From Bacteroidota bacterium (GTDB lineage Bacteria; Bacteroidota; Bacteroidia; B-17B0; Aurantibacillaceae), in contig JAQZBQ010000001.1 in NCBI GenBank assembly GCA_029237825.1, forward strand, positions 248,001-312,000: a stretch of DNA of 64,000 nt, in the 5' to 3' direction. Of the stretch, positions 9,713 through 17,899 are shown in pieces. Position 1 is the stretch's first letter, and the number at the start of each line of letters is the position of its first letter. A program made the translations under genes and the position numbers. The notes below the pieces were generated by a model. The model saw nothing but the letters and a program-made list of their open reading frames with translations, did no database searches and was not told the origin of the DNA.

Positions 9713-9986
9713 GCTGTTACTAAAATAGCGAATAAATAATGCTATCGCAAGTTGAAACACCTAAAAAGGCTTCCCAATTTCAATGCGTCTTCGGACAGGT
9801 CTCTTTAGCCAATCTTTTGCTCGTTCCGCATTCAGGGATTTAGACTACTCACGAAACTATCAGGACATTAAAGCGGGTTTGTACTTTTTTACTGGTTTCG
9901 TCTCCATGTACTTGTTTTCGGTTCTTCAATCAAAAAGTACGCAAATATATTTTTTGCGTCCTTTATATTTCTTTTGCGGTTCGCTG

Positions 9987-11261
9987 TTATGCTATTATTT
10001 CAAAGCCTGTATAAGGAACCAAGACTTTCGGAATTTTAATTCCGGTTTCTGTTTGATTATTTTCTAATAAAGAAGCAACTATTCTGGGTAAGGCAAGCGC
10101 ACTTCCATTTAAACTATGGGCGAATTGTGTTTTTCCATTAGCATCCTTGAAACGGCATTTTAAACGATTAGTCTGAAAGGTTTCAAAGTTCGAAACAGAG
10201 CTCACTTCTAGCCAACGTTGTTGAGCTGCACTCCAAACTTCCAAATCATAGGTTAAAGCCGACCCAAAACTCATGTCACCACCACATAATTTTAAAGTCC
10301 GGTAAGGGAGCTCTAGTTCCTGTAAAAGGCCGCTTACAAACTCCCGCATGTCTTCAAGCGTTTCGTAGGATTTATCGGGATGCGCAATCTGGACAATTTC
10401 CACTTTATCAAATTGATGAAGTCGATTTAACCCCCTAACATCCTTACCATAACTTCCCGCTTCTCTTCTAAAACAGGGTGTGTACCCGCAGTTTTTAATC
10501 GGCAAATCACCTTCCTTTAAAATTACATCACGATACATATTGGTTATAGGAACCTCTGCGGTTGGTATTAAATATAAATCATCTACCTGGCAGTGGTACA
10601 TTTGTCCTTCCTTATCAGGAAGCTGGCCTGTTCCGTAACCACTGTCAGCATTTACTAAAATGGGCGGCTGTACTTCATTATACCCCTTTGCTGTGGCTTT
10701 ATCCAAGAAGTAATTAATCAAAGCGCGTTGCAAACGGGCTCCTTTACCTTTGTAGACGGGAAAGCCGGCACCTGTTAGTTTTACTCCCAGTTCAAAATCA
10801 ATAAGATCATATTTTGTTGTTAGTTCCCAATGCGGCTTGGCGCTAGAATGCAAAACAGGAATGGAACCATGTTCGTTAACAACTTCGTTATCCTCCGGGG
10901 TCTTTCCAACAGGCACTGTTATATGGGGCAAGTTCGGAACCGTTACCAGCCATTTATGCATTTCCTGCTCAATGCCTTTTAAAGCGTCATCATATAACTT
11001 CTCTTTTTGTTTTAACTCAGCAGTTTTAATTTTAAGTGTTTCGGCTTCCTCTTTTTTTCCAGACTTCATCAAATCCCCTATTTGCTTGGCAAGTCCATTT
11101 GCTTCGGCCTTCGTGTCATCAGCTTGCCGTTGCGCACTCTTTCGGTTATTATCCAGTTCAATAATTGAATTGATAATACTTTCAGCGTCTTTGAAATTTT
11201 TGATCGCCAGACGTTTTAATACATCGTCCTTATTGTCTCTGATATAACTTAATTGTAGCAT
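9987..11261 (-). CDS. serS: Serine--tRNA ligase
   Basis: 424 residues, the usual length. It charges tRNA-Ser with serine, and tRNA-Sec where present. Seen: the N-terminal tRNA-binding coiled coil (residues 1-105), then the class II catalytic core with motif 2 (TPCFRREAGSYGKDVRGLNR), HQFDKVEIV, and motif 3 (NGSALALPRIVASLLENNQ). The coiled-coil arm is complete. Monocistronic in this window: the next upstream feature on the same strand is the intergenic repeat at 11329-11439. Strong assignment. Confidence 0.95.
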   Translation of the reverse strand: MLQLSYIRDNKDDVLKRLAIKNFKDAESIINSIIELDNNRKSAQRQADDTKAEANGLAKQIGDLMKSGKKEEAETLKIKTAELKQKEKLYDDALKGIEQEMHKWLVTVPNLPHITVPVGKTPEDNEVVNEHGSIPVLHSSAKPHWELTTKYDLIDFELGVKLTGAGFPVYKGKGARLQRALINYFLDKATAKGYNEVQPPILVNADSGYGTGQLPDKEGQMYHCQVDDLYLIPTAEVPITNMYRDVILKEGDLPIKNCGYTPCFRREAGSYGKDVRGLNRLHQFDKVEIVQIAHPDKSYETLEDMREFVSGLLQELELPYRTLKLCGGDMSFGSALTYDLEVWSAAQQRWLEVSSVSNFETFQTNRLKCRFKDANGKTQFAHSLNGSALALPRIVASLLENNQTETGIKIPKVLVPYTGFEIIA

Positions 11262-11328
11262 GGGGTAAATTTTGAGAGGATAAATTTAATCTTTGTTAGG
11301 TATTAATGAAAATTGTTTTTTATTAATA

Positions 11329-11439
11329 GAACGCAGATAAAGCAGATTGTTTATGATTTTTATGATTTTCGTTATTTGATCAAATAATTTAGATCGTGAA
11401 ATCATTTATTATCATAACTATCAATGTCATCAGCGTTTC
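11329..11439. repeat. Imperfect 111-bp inverted repeat between serS and rpmA
   Basis: The left arm starts GAACGCAGAT and continues through TTATGATTTTTATGATTTTCG. The right arm, read in reverse complement, is GAAACGCTGATGAC... TTATGATAATAAATGATTTCACG. The arms match in blocks (ACGC-GAT, GAT, TTATGAT, ATGATTT, CG) around a perfect 16-bp palindrome TTATTTGATCAAATAA at 11372-11387. This looks like a dispersed palindromic intergenic element of a MITE or REP-pair kind. Copy number elsewhere is not visible from one window. Confidence 0.55.
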
Positions 11440-11465
11440 ATCCAAAAAACTCCAATAAACACAAA

Positions 11466-11495
11466 AAGCCCATCCGCCAGCTGGCGGATGGGCTT
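11466..11495 (-). terminator. Terminator of rplU-rpmA, a perfect 30-bp palindrome
   Basis: AAGCCCATCCGCCAG and CTGGCGGATGGGCTT are exact reverse complements with no spacer, centred on CAGCTG, so in RNA the loop takes a few central bases. The A-run at 11462-11467 gives the U-tract on the minus strand. It lies 23 bases past the rpmA stop. Confidence 0.8.
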
Positions 11496-11518
11496 CAAGT
11501 TCTGTAATAGTTTTCTTG

Positions 11519-11779
11519 TTATGCCTCTACAGGAACAACTGAAACGTACGATCTGTCGTCTTTTTGTTTTTTGAAAACAACCTTCCCGTCAACCAATGCA
11601 AATAAGGTATGGTCTTTTCCCATCCCAACATTAACGCCTGGATTGTGTTTTGTACCGCGCTGACGAACAATAATGTTGCCAGAGATACAGTTTTGACCAC
11701 CGAAAATTTTAACGCCTAAACGTTTGCTATGTGATTCGCGGCCGTTGTTTGTGGAACCCGCTCCTTTTTTATGTGCCAT
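11519..11779 (-). CDS. rpmA: 50S ribosomal protein L27
   Basis: 86 residues, complete. L27 lies near the peptidyl-transferase centre of the large ribosomal subunit. The start [20 protein letters not shown] and the block [20 protein letters not shown] are diagnostic. The N-terminus begins directly at MAHKKG, without the cleavable leader found in Firmicutes. It follows rplU by 30 bases on the same strand, the usual rplU-rpmA pair, and ends before the palindromic terminator at 11466-11495. Confidence 0.96.
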   Translation of the reverse strand: MAHKKGAGSTNNGRESHSKRLGVKIFGGQNCISGNIIVRQRGTKHNPGVNVGMGKDHTLFALVDGKVVFKKQKDDRSYVSVVPVEA

Positions 11780-11809
11780 TTTAAATTAAATTAATGGTTA
11801 ATGTATTTA

Positions 11810-12298
11810 TTATTCTTCTGTTTTTTTAGCAGCCTTTTTAGCTGGTGCTTTTTTAGCAGCCGCTTTTTTAGCAGGTGCTTTTTTCTCAGCAACAACTTCT
11901 TCTCTTACAACAGGATTTCTTTGCCCTGGAGTCAGGTACGTACGAACTGATTTTTCTGCTTTTAATTCTTCTTTTAACGACTCACCTTTTCCAAGAATTC
12001 CTTGAATTAGGATTTGAGTTAAATGTTGACGGTGGTTATTCCATTTCTGGTACCCTTTGCGGCGTAATTTCTTAAATACGACTACTTTATCGCCTTTTAA
12101 GTGTTCAATTACTGTGGCCGCAACTTTTGCGCCATCAACAGTGGGAGCTCCAACAGAGATTTTTCCGCCGTTATCAATTAAGAAAACTTTGTCAAACTCT
12201 ACTTTTGCACCTTCGTTAGCATCCAGGCGGTGAACGTAAACTTTATTGCCTCGTTCCACTTTGAATTGTTGCCCTGCTATTTCTACAATTGCATACAT
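11810..12298 (-). CDS. rplU: 50S ribosomal protein L21 with basic C-terminal tail
   Basis: 162 residues from the ATG at 12298 (MYAIVEIAGQQFKVERGNK). The first 102 or so residues are the normal L21 domain that binds 23S rRNA (GDKVVVFKKLRRKGYQKWNNHRQHLTQILI). About 60 more follow, ending in alternating Lys-Ala-Pro blocks (KKAPAKKAAAKKAPAKKAA), a low-complexity basic extension. An in-frame start at 12376 is rejected: L21 homology begins at MYAIVEI, and the promoter at 12338-12368 lies inside the longer version. First gene of the rplU-rpmA operon. Confidence 0.95.
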   Translation of the reverse strand: MYAIVEIAGQQFKVERGNKVYVHRLDANEGAKVEFDKVFLIDNGGKISVGAPTVDGAKVAATVIEHLKGDKVVVFKKLRRKGYQKWNNHRQHLTQILIQGILGKGESLKEELKAEKSVRTYLTPGQRNPVVREEVVAEKKAPAKKAAAKKAPAKKAAKKTEE

Positions 12299-12337
12299 GT
12301 TGTTAATTTTTATTGTTAATAATTTTTTTAAGGACGG

Positions 12338-12368
12338 CAAAGATAGGAGGTTTTTTCGTTCTTCCAAA
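12338..12368 (-). promoter_or_regulatory. Promoter of rplU-rpmA
   Basis: On the minus strand TTTG (12368-12365), a 19-base spacer, and TATCTTTG (12345-12338) match both elements of the Bacteroidota consensus exactly. The leader to the rplU ATG at 12298 would be about 35 bases, room for an autoregulatory structure, though I see none clearly. Confidence 0.78.
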
Positions 12369-12440
12369 GCTTTCAAGCAACTATTTTGCGCTTGAAGTCC
12401 ATTTTAACAGCAATAATCTCATGGAGTATGTAAAACTGTT

Positions 12441-13325
12441 TCATGCCTTTTTTGGTCCATTTATCATCCAAATTCCTGCAATAATGATTAAAACCGACAG
12501 GATTTGGTACAAATTAATGATTTCGCCATCAAAAACACCCCATCCAATTGCTACAATAGGGATTAAATAGGTGCAACTTGAAGCAAATACCGTTCCCGCA
12601 ATTTTTATAAGTGTATTATACACCACAACCGACAAAGCGGAACCAAAAACTGCCAGAATACAAATATAACCCAACGAAGTAAGCGATTCAGGCTGTGACG
12701 TAGCATGTGCTATTACATCCGTAAAACCGAATAAATAAACTGCAGCAACAGGCCCAATTAAACTAAACGACCAAACGGTGGCGGTTAATGAATTTACCTC
12801 GTGTAGATACACCTTAATCGCGTTTACGCTAATGGCATAACAAAGAGTTGCTGCAACAACGAGTAAACTGTATAAAATGTTTCCCGTCTGATCGTTACTG
12901 TCGTTGAACAACACGAGGGCAACTGCCCCGAGGAAACCTATAATAACCCCCAACCATTTATTTTTAGCCACTTGATTCTTATAGATCAGAACGCCTATGA
13001 TGATTGTAAACATCGGCGTTAGAGCATTTAACATGCCGGTTAAACTACTGCTGATTTGAGTTTCAGCTTTTGTAAACAAAAAAGCAGGAATAAGATTGCC
13101 AAAAACGCCCATCAAAAGTAGTCCTTTCAAATGCTTTTTAAACGATAATTTCCGGAAATGCACAACCATAAAAGGTAACATAAAAGCGGAGGCAATTACA
13201 ATCCGAAGACCGGCAACTTCATCACTTGTAAAGGAAACTAGTCCCTGCTTCATCAAAATAAAAGAACTTCCCCACACCAGGGAAAGTACTATCAAAATGA
13301 TCCATGAAAGTGTTTTGTTATTCAT
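12441..13325 (-). CDS. EamA/DMT-superfamily transporter
   Basis: 294 residues with ten predicted membrane helices, arranged as two EamA repeats of five (about residues 7-140 and 150-290). Conserved patterns include LVWGSSFILMKQGLVSFT in helix 1 and SSLTGMLNALTPMFTIIIGV near the end of the first repeat. Such proteins move amino acids, nucleotide precursors or other metabolites across the inner membrane, usually outward; the substrate is not predictable here. It lies 8 bases after sufE on the same strand, so the two probably share a transcript. No functional link to Fe-S assembly is evident. Confidence 0.88.
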   Translation of the reverse strand: MNNKTLSWIILIVLSLVWGSSFILMKQGLVSFTSDEVAGLRIVIASAFMLPFMVVHFRKLSFKKHLKGLLLMGVFGNLIPAFLFTKAETQISSSLTGMLNALTPMFTIIIGVLIYKNQVAKNKWLGVIIGFLGAVALVLFNDSNDQTGNILYSLLVVAATLCYAISVNAIKVYLHEVNSLTATVWSFSLIGPVAAVYLFGFTDVIAHATSQPESLTSLGYICILAVFGSALSVVVYNTLIKIAGTVFASSCTYLIPIVAIGWGVFDGEIINLYQILSVLIIIAGIWMINGPKKA

Positions 13326-13333
13326 TGATGTGT

Positions 13334-13753
13334 TTAGGTTGTGCTCAGGGCCATGGCATCGAGTTTCATTTGCTGAATCATACTGACCAATCCGTTAGCT
13401 CTAGTCGGTGACAAATGTTCTGTTAACCCAATTTTATTGATAAAATCAAGGTTGGCTTTTAAAATGTCCTCCGCTTTCTGATGTGACAAAACCCGCACCA
13501 TTAGAGCAACCATACCTTTGGTAATTATAGCATCACTATCTGCGGTATAAACGATTTCAGCACCCTGTTTTTCAGAGTGAAGCCAAACCTTACTCTGGCA
13601 TCCTTTAATGAGACGGTTCTCGGTTTTAAATTCAGGATTTATCTGTGGTAGGGACTTTCCAAGTTCAATTAAATGTTCATATTTCCCCTCCCAATCATCG
13701 CCAAATAATTCAAATTCCTCAATAATTTCTTTTTCAACCTCTTCAATAGACAT
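13334..13753 (-). CDS. sufE: SufE-family cysteine desulfurase activator
   Basis: 139 residues. SufE takes persulfide sulfur from the desulfurase SufS and passes it to the SUF scaffold for Fe-S cluster assembly. The acceptor is Cys52 within IKGCQSKVWL, and the rest of the fold (GKSLPQINPEFKTENRLI, SDAIITKGMVALMVRVLS, SPTRANGLVSMI) is intact. The other suf genes are not in this window. A -7-like box TAGCTTTG lies at 13800-13793, upstream of the start, without a clear -33 partner. The downstream DMT transporter starts 8 bases after its stop. Confidence 0.92.
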   Translation of the reverse strand: MSIEEVEKEIIEEFELFGDDWEGKYEHLIELGKSLPQINPEFKTENRLIKGCQSKVWLHSEKQGAEIVYTADSDAIITKGMVALMVRVLSHQKAEDILKANLDFINKIGLTEHLSPTRANGLVSMIQQMKLDAMALSTT

Positions 13754-13984
13754 ACTTCAAAAGTACTGTTATTATCCCATAATAAACCATCACAAAGCTA
13801 AAATAAAGTACTAAGCCAGATCGATGCAGATATTTCTGTTTTTCTTTATTTTAAACACCTTTATCGCCTTAAGGTTAATAACTTTGCGCCCTATTAATTG
13901 CATAATTACCCATAAATTAGTTGCTTAGTCGCTTGTTTCTGGCGCTTTTTATCCATCAAAAAAAGTAAAAGACTTATTACGCAT

Positions 13985-14923
13985 ATGAAAATTGGATTAG
14001 ATATTATGGGGGGGGATTTTGCCCCTGCAAATTGTATAGACGGTGCCATAATGGCGCTCGATTCTTTACCTGCATCCGTTAAAATGGTTTTAGTTGGCGA
14101 CACTCAAAAAGCTAAAGCACATTTAAAAACTAAGGGTATTTCAGAAGACCGGTTTGAATTTGTGCATGCCACCGATGTAATTGAAATGGGTGAACATCCC
14201 ACGAAAGCCCTGGCGCAAAAACCCCAAAGCAGCATTTCGGTTGGATTTAAATTATTAAAGGAAAATGAACTGGATTGTTTCGCAAGTGCCGGGAATACCG
14301 GCGCCATGCTTGTTGGATCAATGTTTTCTGTAAAAGCTGTTCCGGGTGTAATCAGACCCTGCATTACCTCCATATTACCAAAATTAAACGGAGGATTTGG
14401 AATTATTTTGGATGTTGGCACAAATGCCGATTGTAAACCCGATGTGTTGTACCAGTTTGCTATTCTGGGTTCAGTGTTTGCTAAAGAAGTTTATAAAATC
14501 GAGAATCCAAAAATTGGCTTATTAAACATTGGTGAAGAACCTGAAAAAGGAAACCTTGTTGCCCAGGCAGCTCATGCCTTAATGAAAGATTCAAAAGACT
14601 TTAATTTTGTTGGCAATGTAGAAGGACAGGAAGTGTTTGAAGACAAAGCCGATGTGGTAGTTTGTGAAGGATTCACAGGAAACGTTCTCTTAAAAACAGC
14701 GGAGGCATTTTATTCGATGATTAAATCGAGGAACCGGAGCGATGAATTTTTTGACAAATTTAACTATGAATTGTATGGAGGCACACCGATTTTAGGTGTG
14801 AACTCGAATGTTATGATCGCGCACGGAAAATCAACTCCGTTGGCTTTTAAAAATATGATGGTGCTTAGCAAAGATATTGTTGAGGCAAACCTGAACGAAA
14901 AAATTAAAACTGTATTTCAATAA
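13985..14923 (+). CDS. plsX: Phosphate acyltransferase PlsX
   Basis: 312 residues, complete. PlsX turns acyl-ACP into acyl-phosphate, which PlsY uses to acylate glycerol-3-phosphate, starting phospholipid synthesis at the inner face of the membrane. Seen: MKIGLDIMGGDFAPANCIDGA, CFASAGNTGAMLVGSMF, ILDVGTNADCKP, GLLNIGEEPEKGN and VCEGFTGNVLLKTAEAF. The stop overlaps the fabH start by one base (TAATG), so the two are translationally coupled. Bacteroidota often have rpmF just upstream; it is not here. A -7-like TAACTTTG is at 13879-13886. Confidence 0.95.
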   Translation: MKIGLDIMGGDFAPANCIDGAIMALDSLPASVKMVLVGDTQKAKAHLKTKGISEDRFEFVHATDVIEMGEHPTKALAQKPQSSISVGFKLLKENELDCFASAGNTGAMLVGSMFSVKAVPGVIRPCITSILPKLNGGFGIILDVGTNADCKPDVLYQFAILGSVFAKEVYKIENPKIGLLNIGEEPEKGNLVAQAAHALMKDSKDFNFVGNVEGQEVFEDKADVVVCEGFTGNVLLKTAEAFYSMIKSRNRSDEFFDKFNYELYGGTPILGVNSNVMIAHGKSTPLAFKNMMVLSKDIVEANLNEKIKTVFQ

Positions 14924-15927
14924 TGATAAGAGCAGCAATTACAGCCGTTGGCGGTTATGTTCCCGATTTTGTAATGACCAATGACGAGTTGGCAAAGTTT
15001 GTTGACACAAATGATGAATGGATTACTTCCCGTACCGGTATTAAGGAAAGACGAATTTTAAATATACCCGGCAAGGCAACTTCAGATATGATGGTGTTTG
15101 CCGTAGAGGAATTACTGAAGAAACGAGGCATCACTGCCCTCGACATTGACTTATTAATTGTGGGTACAATAACCGGTGACTATATATTTCCCAGTACTTC
15201 CAACGTGATATGTGACAAAATAGGCGCAAAAAATGCTTGGGGTTATGACTTATCTGCGGCATGTTCGGGGTTTATTTATGCATTAGCCACCGGAACGCAA
15301 TTCATTGAAACAGGAAGATATAAAAAAGTAATAGTGATTGGCGTCGATAAAATGAGCGCCATTTTAAATTATGAAGACCGTGCAACCTGCGTAATTTTTG
15401 GTGATGGTGGAGGCGCAGTTTTGCTTGAACCGTCTGAAGATGAAACGGGCATACAGGACTTTATTTTAAAATCTGATGGCTCAGGACGGAATTATTTATA
15501 CCAGGTAGCCGGAGGATCTTTTATGCCTCCGTCGAAAGAAAGCGTAGAGAAAAAATTGCATTACGTTCATCAGGAAGGTCAAACTGTATTTAAACATGCG
15601 GTTGTGAACATGGCAGAAGTAAGTGCTGAAATCATGTCTAAAAACAACCTTACCGCCGACGATGTTACGTATTTACTGCCACACCAGGCTAATAAACGCA
15701 TCTGCGAGGCAACTGCAAACCGTATGGGATTAAGTTCTGATAAAATGCTGATGAATATTGAACGTTACGGGAACACAACAGCAGGTACCATTCCGTTATT
15801 ACTATGGGATTACGAAAAGCTTTTCAAGAAAGGCGATAACTTAATCCTTTCTGCTTTTGGTGGCGGGTTTACCTGGGGCTCCATATGGGTGAAATGGGCA
15901 TACGACGGAAGCAAGACCGGGAAATAA
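14923..15927 (+). CDS. fabH: 3-oxoacyl-ACP synthase III
   Basis: 334 residues. FabH joins acetyl-CoA (or a branched starter) to malonyl-ACP, the first condensation of type II fatty acid synthesis. The thiolase-fold catalytic triad is present: Cys114 (SAACSGF), His254 (LPHQANKR) and Asn284 (RYGNTTAG). The glycine-rich C-terminal loop LSAFGGGFTWGS is intact. It overlaps plsX by one base, a common pairing that links fatty-acid initiation with phospholipid acylation. Starter preference cannot be read reliably from the sequence. Confidence 0.95.
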   Translation: MIRAAITAVGGYVPDFVMTNDELAKFVDTNDEWITSRTGIKERRILNIPGKATSDMMVFAVEELLKKRGITALDIDLLIVGTITGDYIFPSTSNVICDKIGAKNAWGYDLSAACSGFIYALATGTQFIETGRYKKVIVIGVDKMSAILNYEDRATCVIFGDGGGAVLLEPSEDETGIQDFILKSDGSGRNYLYQVAGGSFMPPSKESVEKKLHYVHQEGQTVFKHAVVNMAEVSAEIMSKNNLTADDVTYLLPHQANKRICEATANRMGLSSDKMLMNIERYGNTTAGTIPLLLWDYEKLFKKGDNLILSAFGGGFTWGSIWVKWAYDGSKTGK

Positions 15928-16017
15928 ATTTTTTATTATCATTTCTAAACTTTTCTTATCGTCGTCACCAACCCATAGATTAAACTTCCGAATTATAAAA
16001 CCTATATATTTTAAAGC

Positions 16018-16416
16018 ATGATAAAAGACATTGTTTTTCCGGAAGTTGAAGATGTTGCGGTAGCTGTCGTACAGGAGCATCCAGGCCTGGAAGAATTTAC
16101 CGTTTACCTTATCAATTTGAAATTTGCTGATATCCATAATGTATTGGTTACATCCACGGGCTACGGAACGATTAATGAGCAGCAAAAAAAAACAAGTACT
16201 TTACGCCATTTTTTCGAAACGATTAAACAACACGATTTTATACAAATAGAGCCAATACAAAAAGAGGTGTTTGGGCTAAGTAACGAGTATTGGGTTAGTT
16301 TTTCCCTGAACGGCCAATTATTTGATAAACAATTCATATTCCTGCCGGAAACTATTGTTGAATCCAATTTTATCACCATCCCGCTGATTAATAAACCAGG
16401 CGTCCTCATCAAATAA
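16018..16416 (+). CDS. Conserved Bacteroidota protein of unknown function
   Basis: 132 residues, no signal peptide or membrane helix, so probably cytoplasmic. It starts MIKDIVFPEVEDVAVAVV and alternates predicted beta strands with short turns (EEFTVYLINLKFADIHNVLV, STGYG). Similar Bacteroidota proteins are, as I recall, sometimes annotated as related to phenylalanyl-tRNA synthetase alpha; nothing in the sequence supports aminoacylation, and I give no function. It lies 90 bases after fabH and 75 bases before the PLP enzyme, all in one direction, but without evidence of a shared role. Confidence 0.7.
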   Translation: MIKDIVFPEVEDVAVAVVQEHPGLEEFTVYLINLKFADIHNVLVTSTGYGTINEQQKKTSTLRHFFETIKQHDFIQIEPIQKEVFGLSNEYWVSFSLNGQLFDKQFIFLPETIVESNFITIPLINKPGVLIK

Positions 16417-16491
16417 AAAGGATGTAACCACAATCATTTTTTCGGCTCTGAAATTAGAGTATATTAGTCGCCAATTCTAAAACTATGACTT

Positions 16492-17790
16492 ATGAAAGGA
16501 CGATTTTACTGGTGGAATGAGTGGAAAGCCCGAAAACAAAAATACGCGCAAACAACCGAAAAACAATTAAACGCAGATAAATTCAACGCAATCTGTGCCG
16601 GTACAGGCTTGCCAAATATTCATCAAAAATCAACATTTAAATTCAAAGATGTTGCCGATGGAGCATCACGGTTCGTTGGTAATTCGCCAAGTGGTGAAAA
16701 ACCTTATGCGCGGATTTACACACGATTAGGCAATCCAAATACCGAGTATCTTGAGAAAGTTTTATTTCAATTGGAGTGTCAGCATATCATAGATAATGCT
16801 TTAAAGTCTGATGAAAAAACTCCAACAATTGCTTCCCTGGTATTTGCATCAGGCATGGCGGCAATTTCAACCGTAATAATGGGTTTCATTCAACCAGGCG
16901 ATGGTATTATTGTTGGCAATGTGTATGGTTGTACGGATTCATTAATGCGTTTCCTACAAAAACGGTTTGGAATTGATGTCTATTTTGTTGATGCAACCAA
17001 TCCTCAAAACATTAAAGATAGGCTGGATGCGCATCCTCATGTATGTGCTGTTTTGATTGAAACACCTGATAACCCAACACTACAGTTATGCGATATTGAA
17101 GCGATTTCAAAATTCACGGAAGAGAGCGAAGCCATTTTAATTGTAGATAATACCTTTTGTTCTCCTTACTTACAGCAACCGTTTCGTTTGGGAGCCGATG
17201 TGGTTATCCATTCTCTCACAAAATATGTGAGTGGCCATTCCACTTCTATTGCAGGTGCAGCACTGGGTCCGTATGAGTTTTTTAGTAAAGAAGTTTATCC
17301 AGTTTATAAAGATTTCGGTCCCACGCCATCACCTTTCGATAGCTGGTTGAATAGTTTAACGATTCAGGAAATGGGAGTTCGCATGGAACACCAATGCAAA
17401 ACAGCCTTACAGGTTGCTGAATTTTTATCAAATCACCCAAAGATTGACCGGGTATGGTATCCCGGATTACAAAATCACCCGCATTATGAAATTTGTCGCA
17501 AACAAATGAGAAACGGAGGCGGTATGATTTCATTTGAAGTGAAAGGAGGTTTTGATGCCGGGGTAAAATTGATGAATTATTTCGCCCGACCTGATACTCC
17601 GATGGAACTTGCCGTGAGCCTTGGTTCTGTAATCAGCTATATCGAACATCCGGCGAGTATGACGCATTCTGTAATCCCGGAAGAAGACCGTAACTTACGC
17701 GGGATAACCAATTCACTAGTCAGACTGTCAATCGGCGTAGAAGGATTTTCTATGCTCAGTGAAGCACTGAACGCTGGACTCGAACTTTAA
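16492..17790 (+). CDS. Cys/Met-metabolism PLP-dependent enzyme (transsulfuration family)
   Basis: 432 residues. Fold type I PLP enzyme of the cystathionine gamma-synthase/gamma-lyase/methionine gamma-lyase group. Seen: ARIYTRLGNPNTEYLEKVL, FASGMAAISTVI, IETPDNPTLQLCDI, VDNTFCSPYLQQP, and the Schiff-base Lys244 in HSLTKYVSGHST; near the C-terminus SLGSVISYIEHPASMTHS and LVRLSIGVE. It has about 45 N-terminal residues before the usual family start. The sequence does not separate synthase from lyase; a methionine gamma-lyase-like or cystathionine gamma-lyase-like role is plausible. It is followed by its own terminator and looks monocistronic. Confidence 0.85.
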   Translation: MKGRFYWWNEWKARKQKYAQTTEKQLNADKFNAICAGTGLPNIHQKSTFKFKDVADGASRFVGNSPSGEKPYARIYTRLGNPNTEYLEKVLFQLECQHIIDNALKSDEKTPTIASLVFASGMAAISTVIMGFIQPGDGIIVGNVYGCTDSLMRFLQKRFGIDVYFVDATNPQNIKDRLDAHPHVCAVLIETPDNPTLQLCDIEAISKFTEESEAILIVDNTFCSPYLQQPFRLGADVVIHSLTKYVSGHSTSIAGAALGPYEFFSKEVYPVYKDFGPTPSPFDSWLNSLTIQEMGVRMEHQCKTALQVAEFLSNHPKIDRVWYPGLQNHPHYEICRKQMRNGGGMISFEVKGGFDAGVKLMNYFARPDTPMELAVSLGSVISYIEHPASMTHSVIPEEDRNLRGITNSLVRLSIGVEGFSMLSEALNAGLEL

Positions 17791-17817
17791 ATAAAAACAT
17801 GATTGTGAATATTAGAC

Positions 17818-17846
17818 AAACGTCCTATTTTATGGGACGTTTTTTT
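17818..17846 (+). terminator. Rho-independent terminator after the PLP enzyme
   Basis: AAACGTCC (17818-17825) and GGACGTTT (17835-17842) form an 8-bp stem with a 9-base loop, followed by a T-run to 17846, 28 bases past the stop. Confidence 0.85.
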
Positions 17847-17899
17847 ATGCAGGTTAAACTTAATTTTATATATTTAGTACTCTTAACCATACTTGCTCC

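Noticed and set aside
9783-10067. 94-codon plus-strand frame between the histidine kinase and serS
   Set aside because: It runs into serS on the opposite strand by 80 bases, has no family similarity, and is mostly composed of Phe/Tyr/Leu codons from an AT-rich spacer. The 274-base gap 9713-9986 holds only a lone -7-like box TATATTTG on the minus strand (9949-9942).
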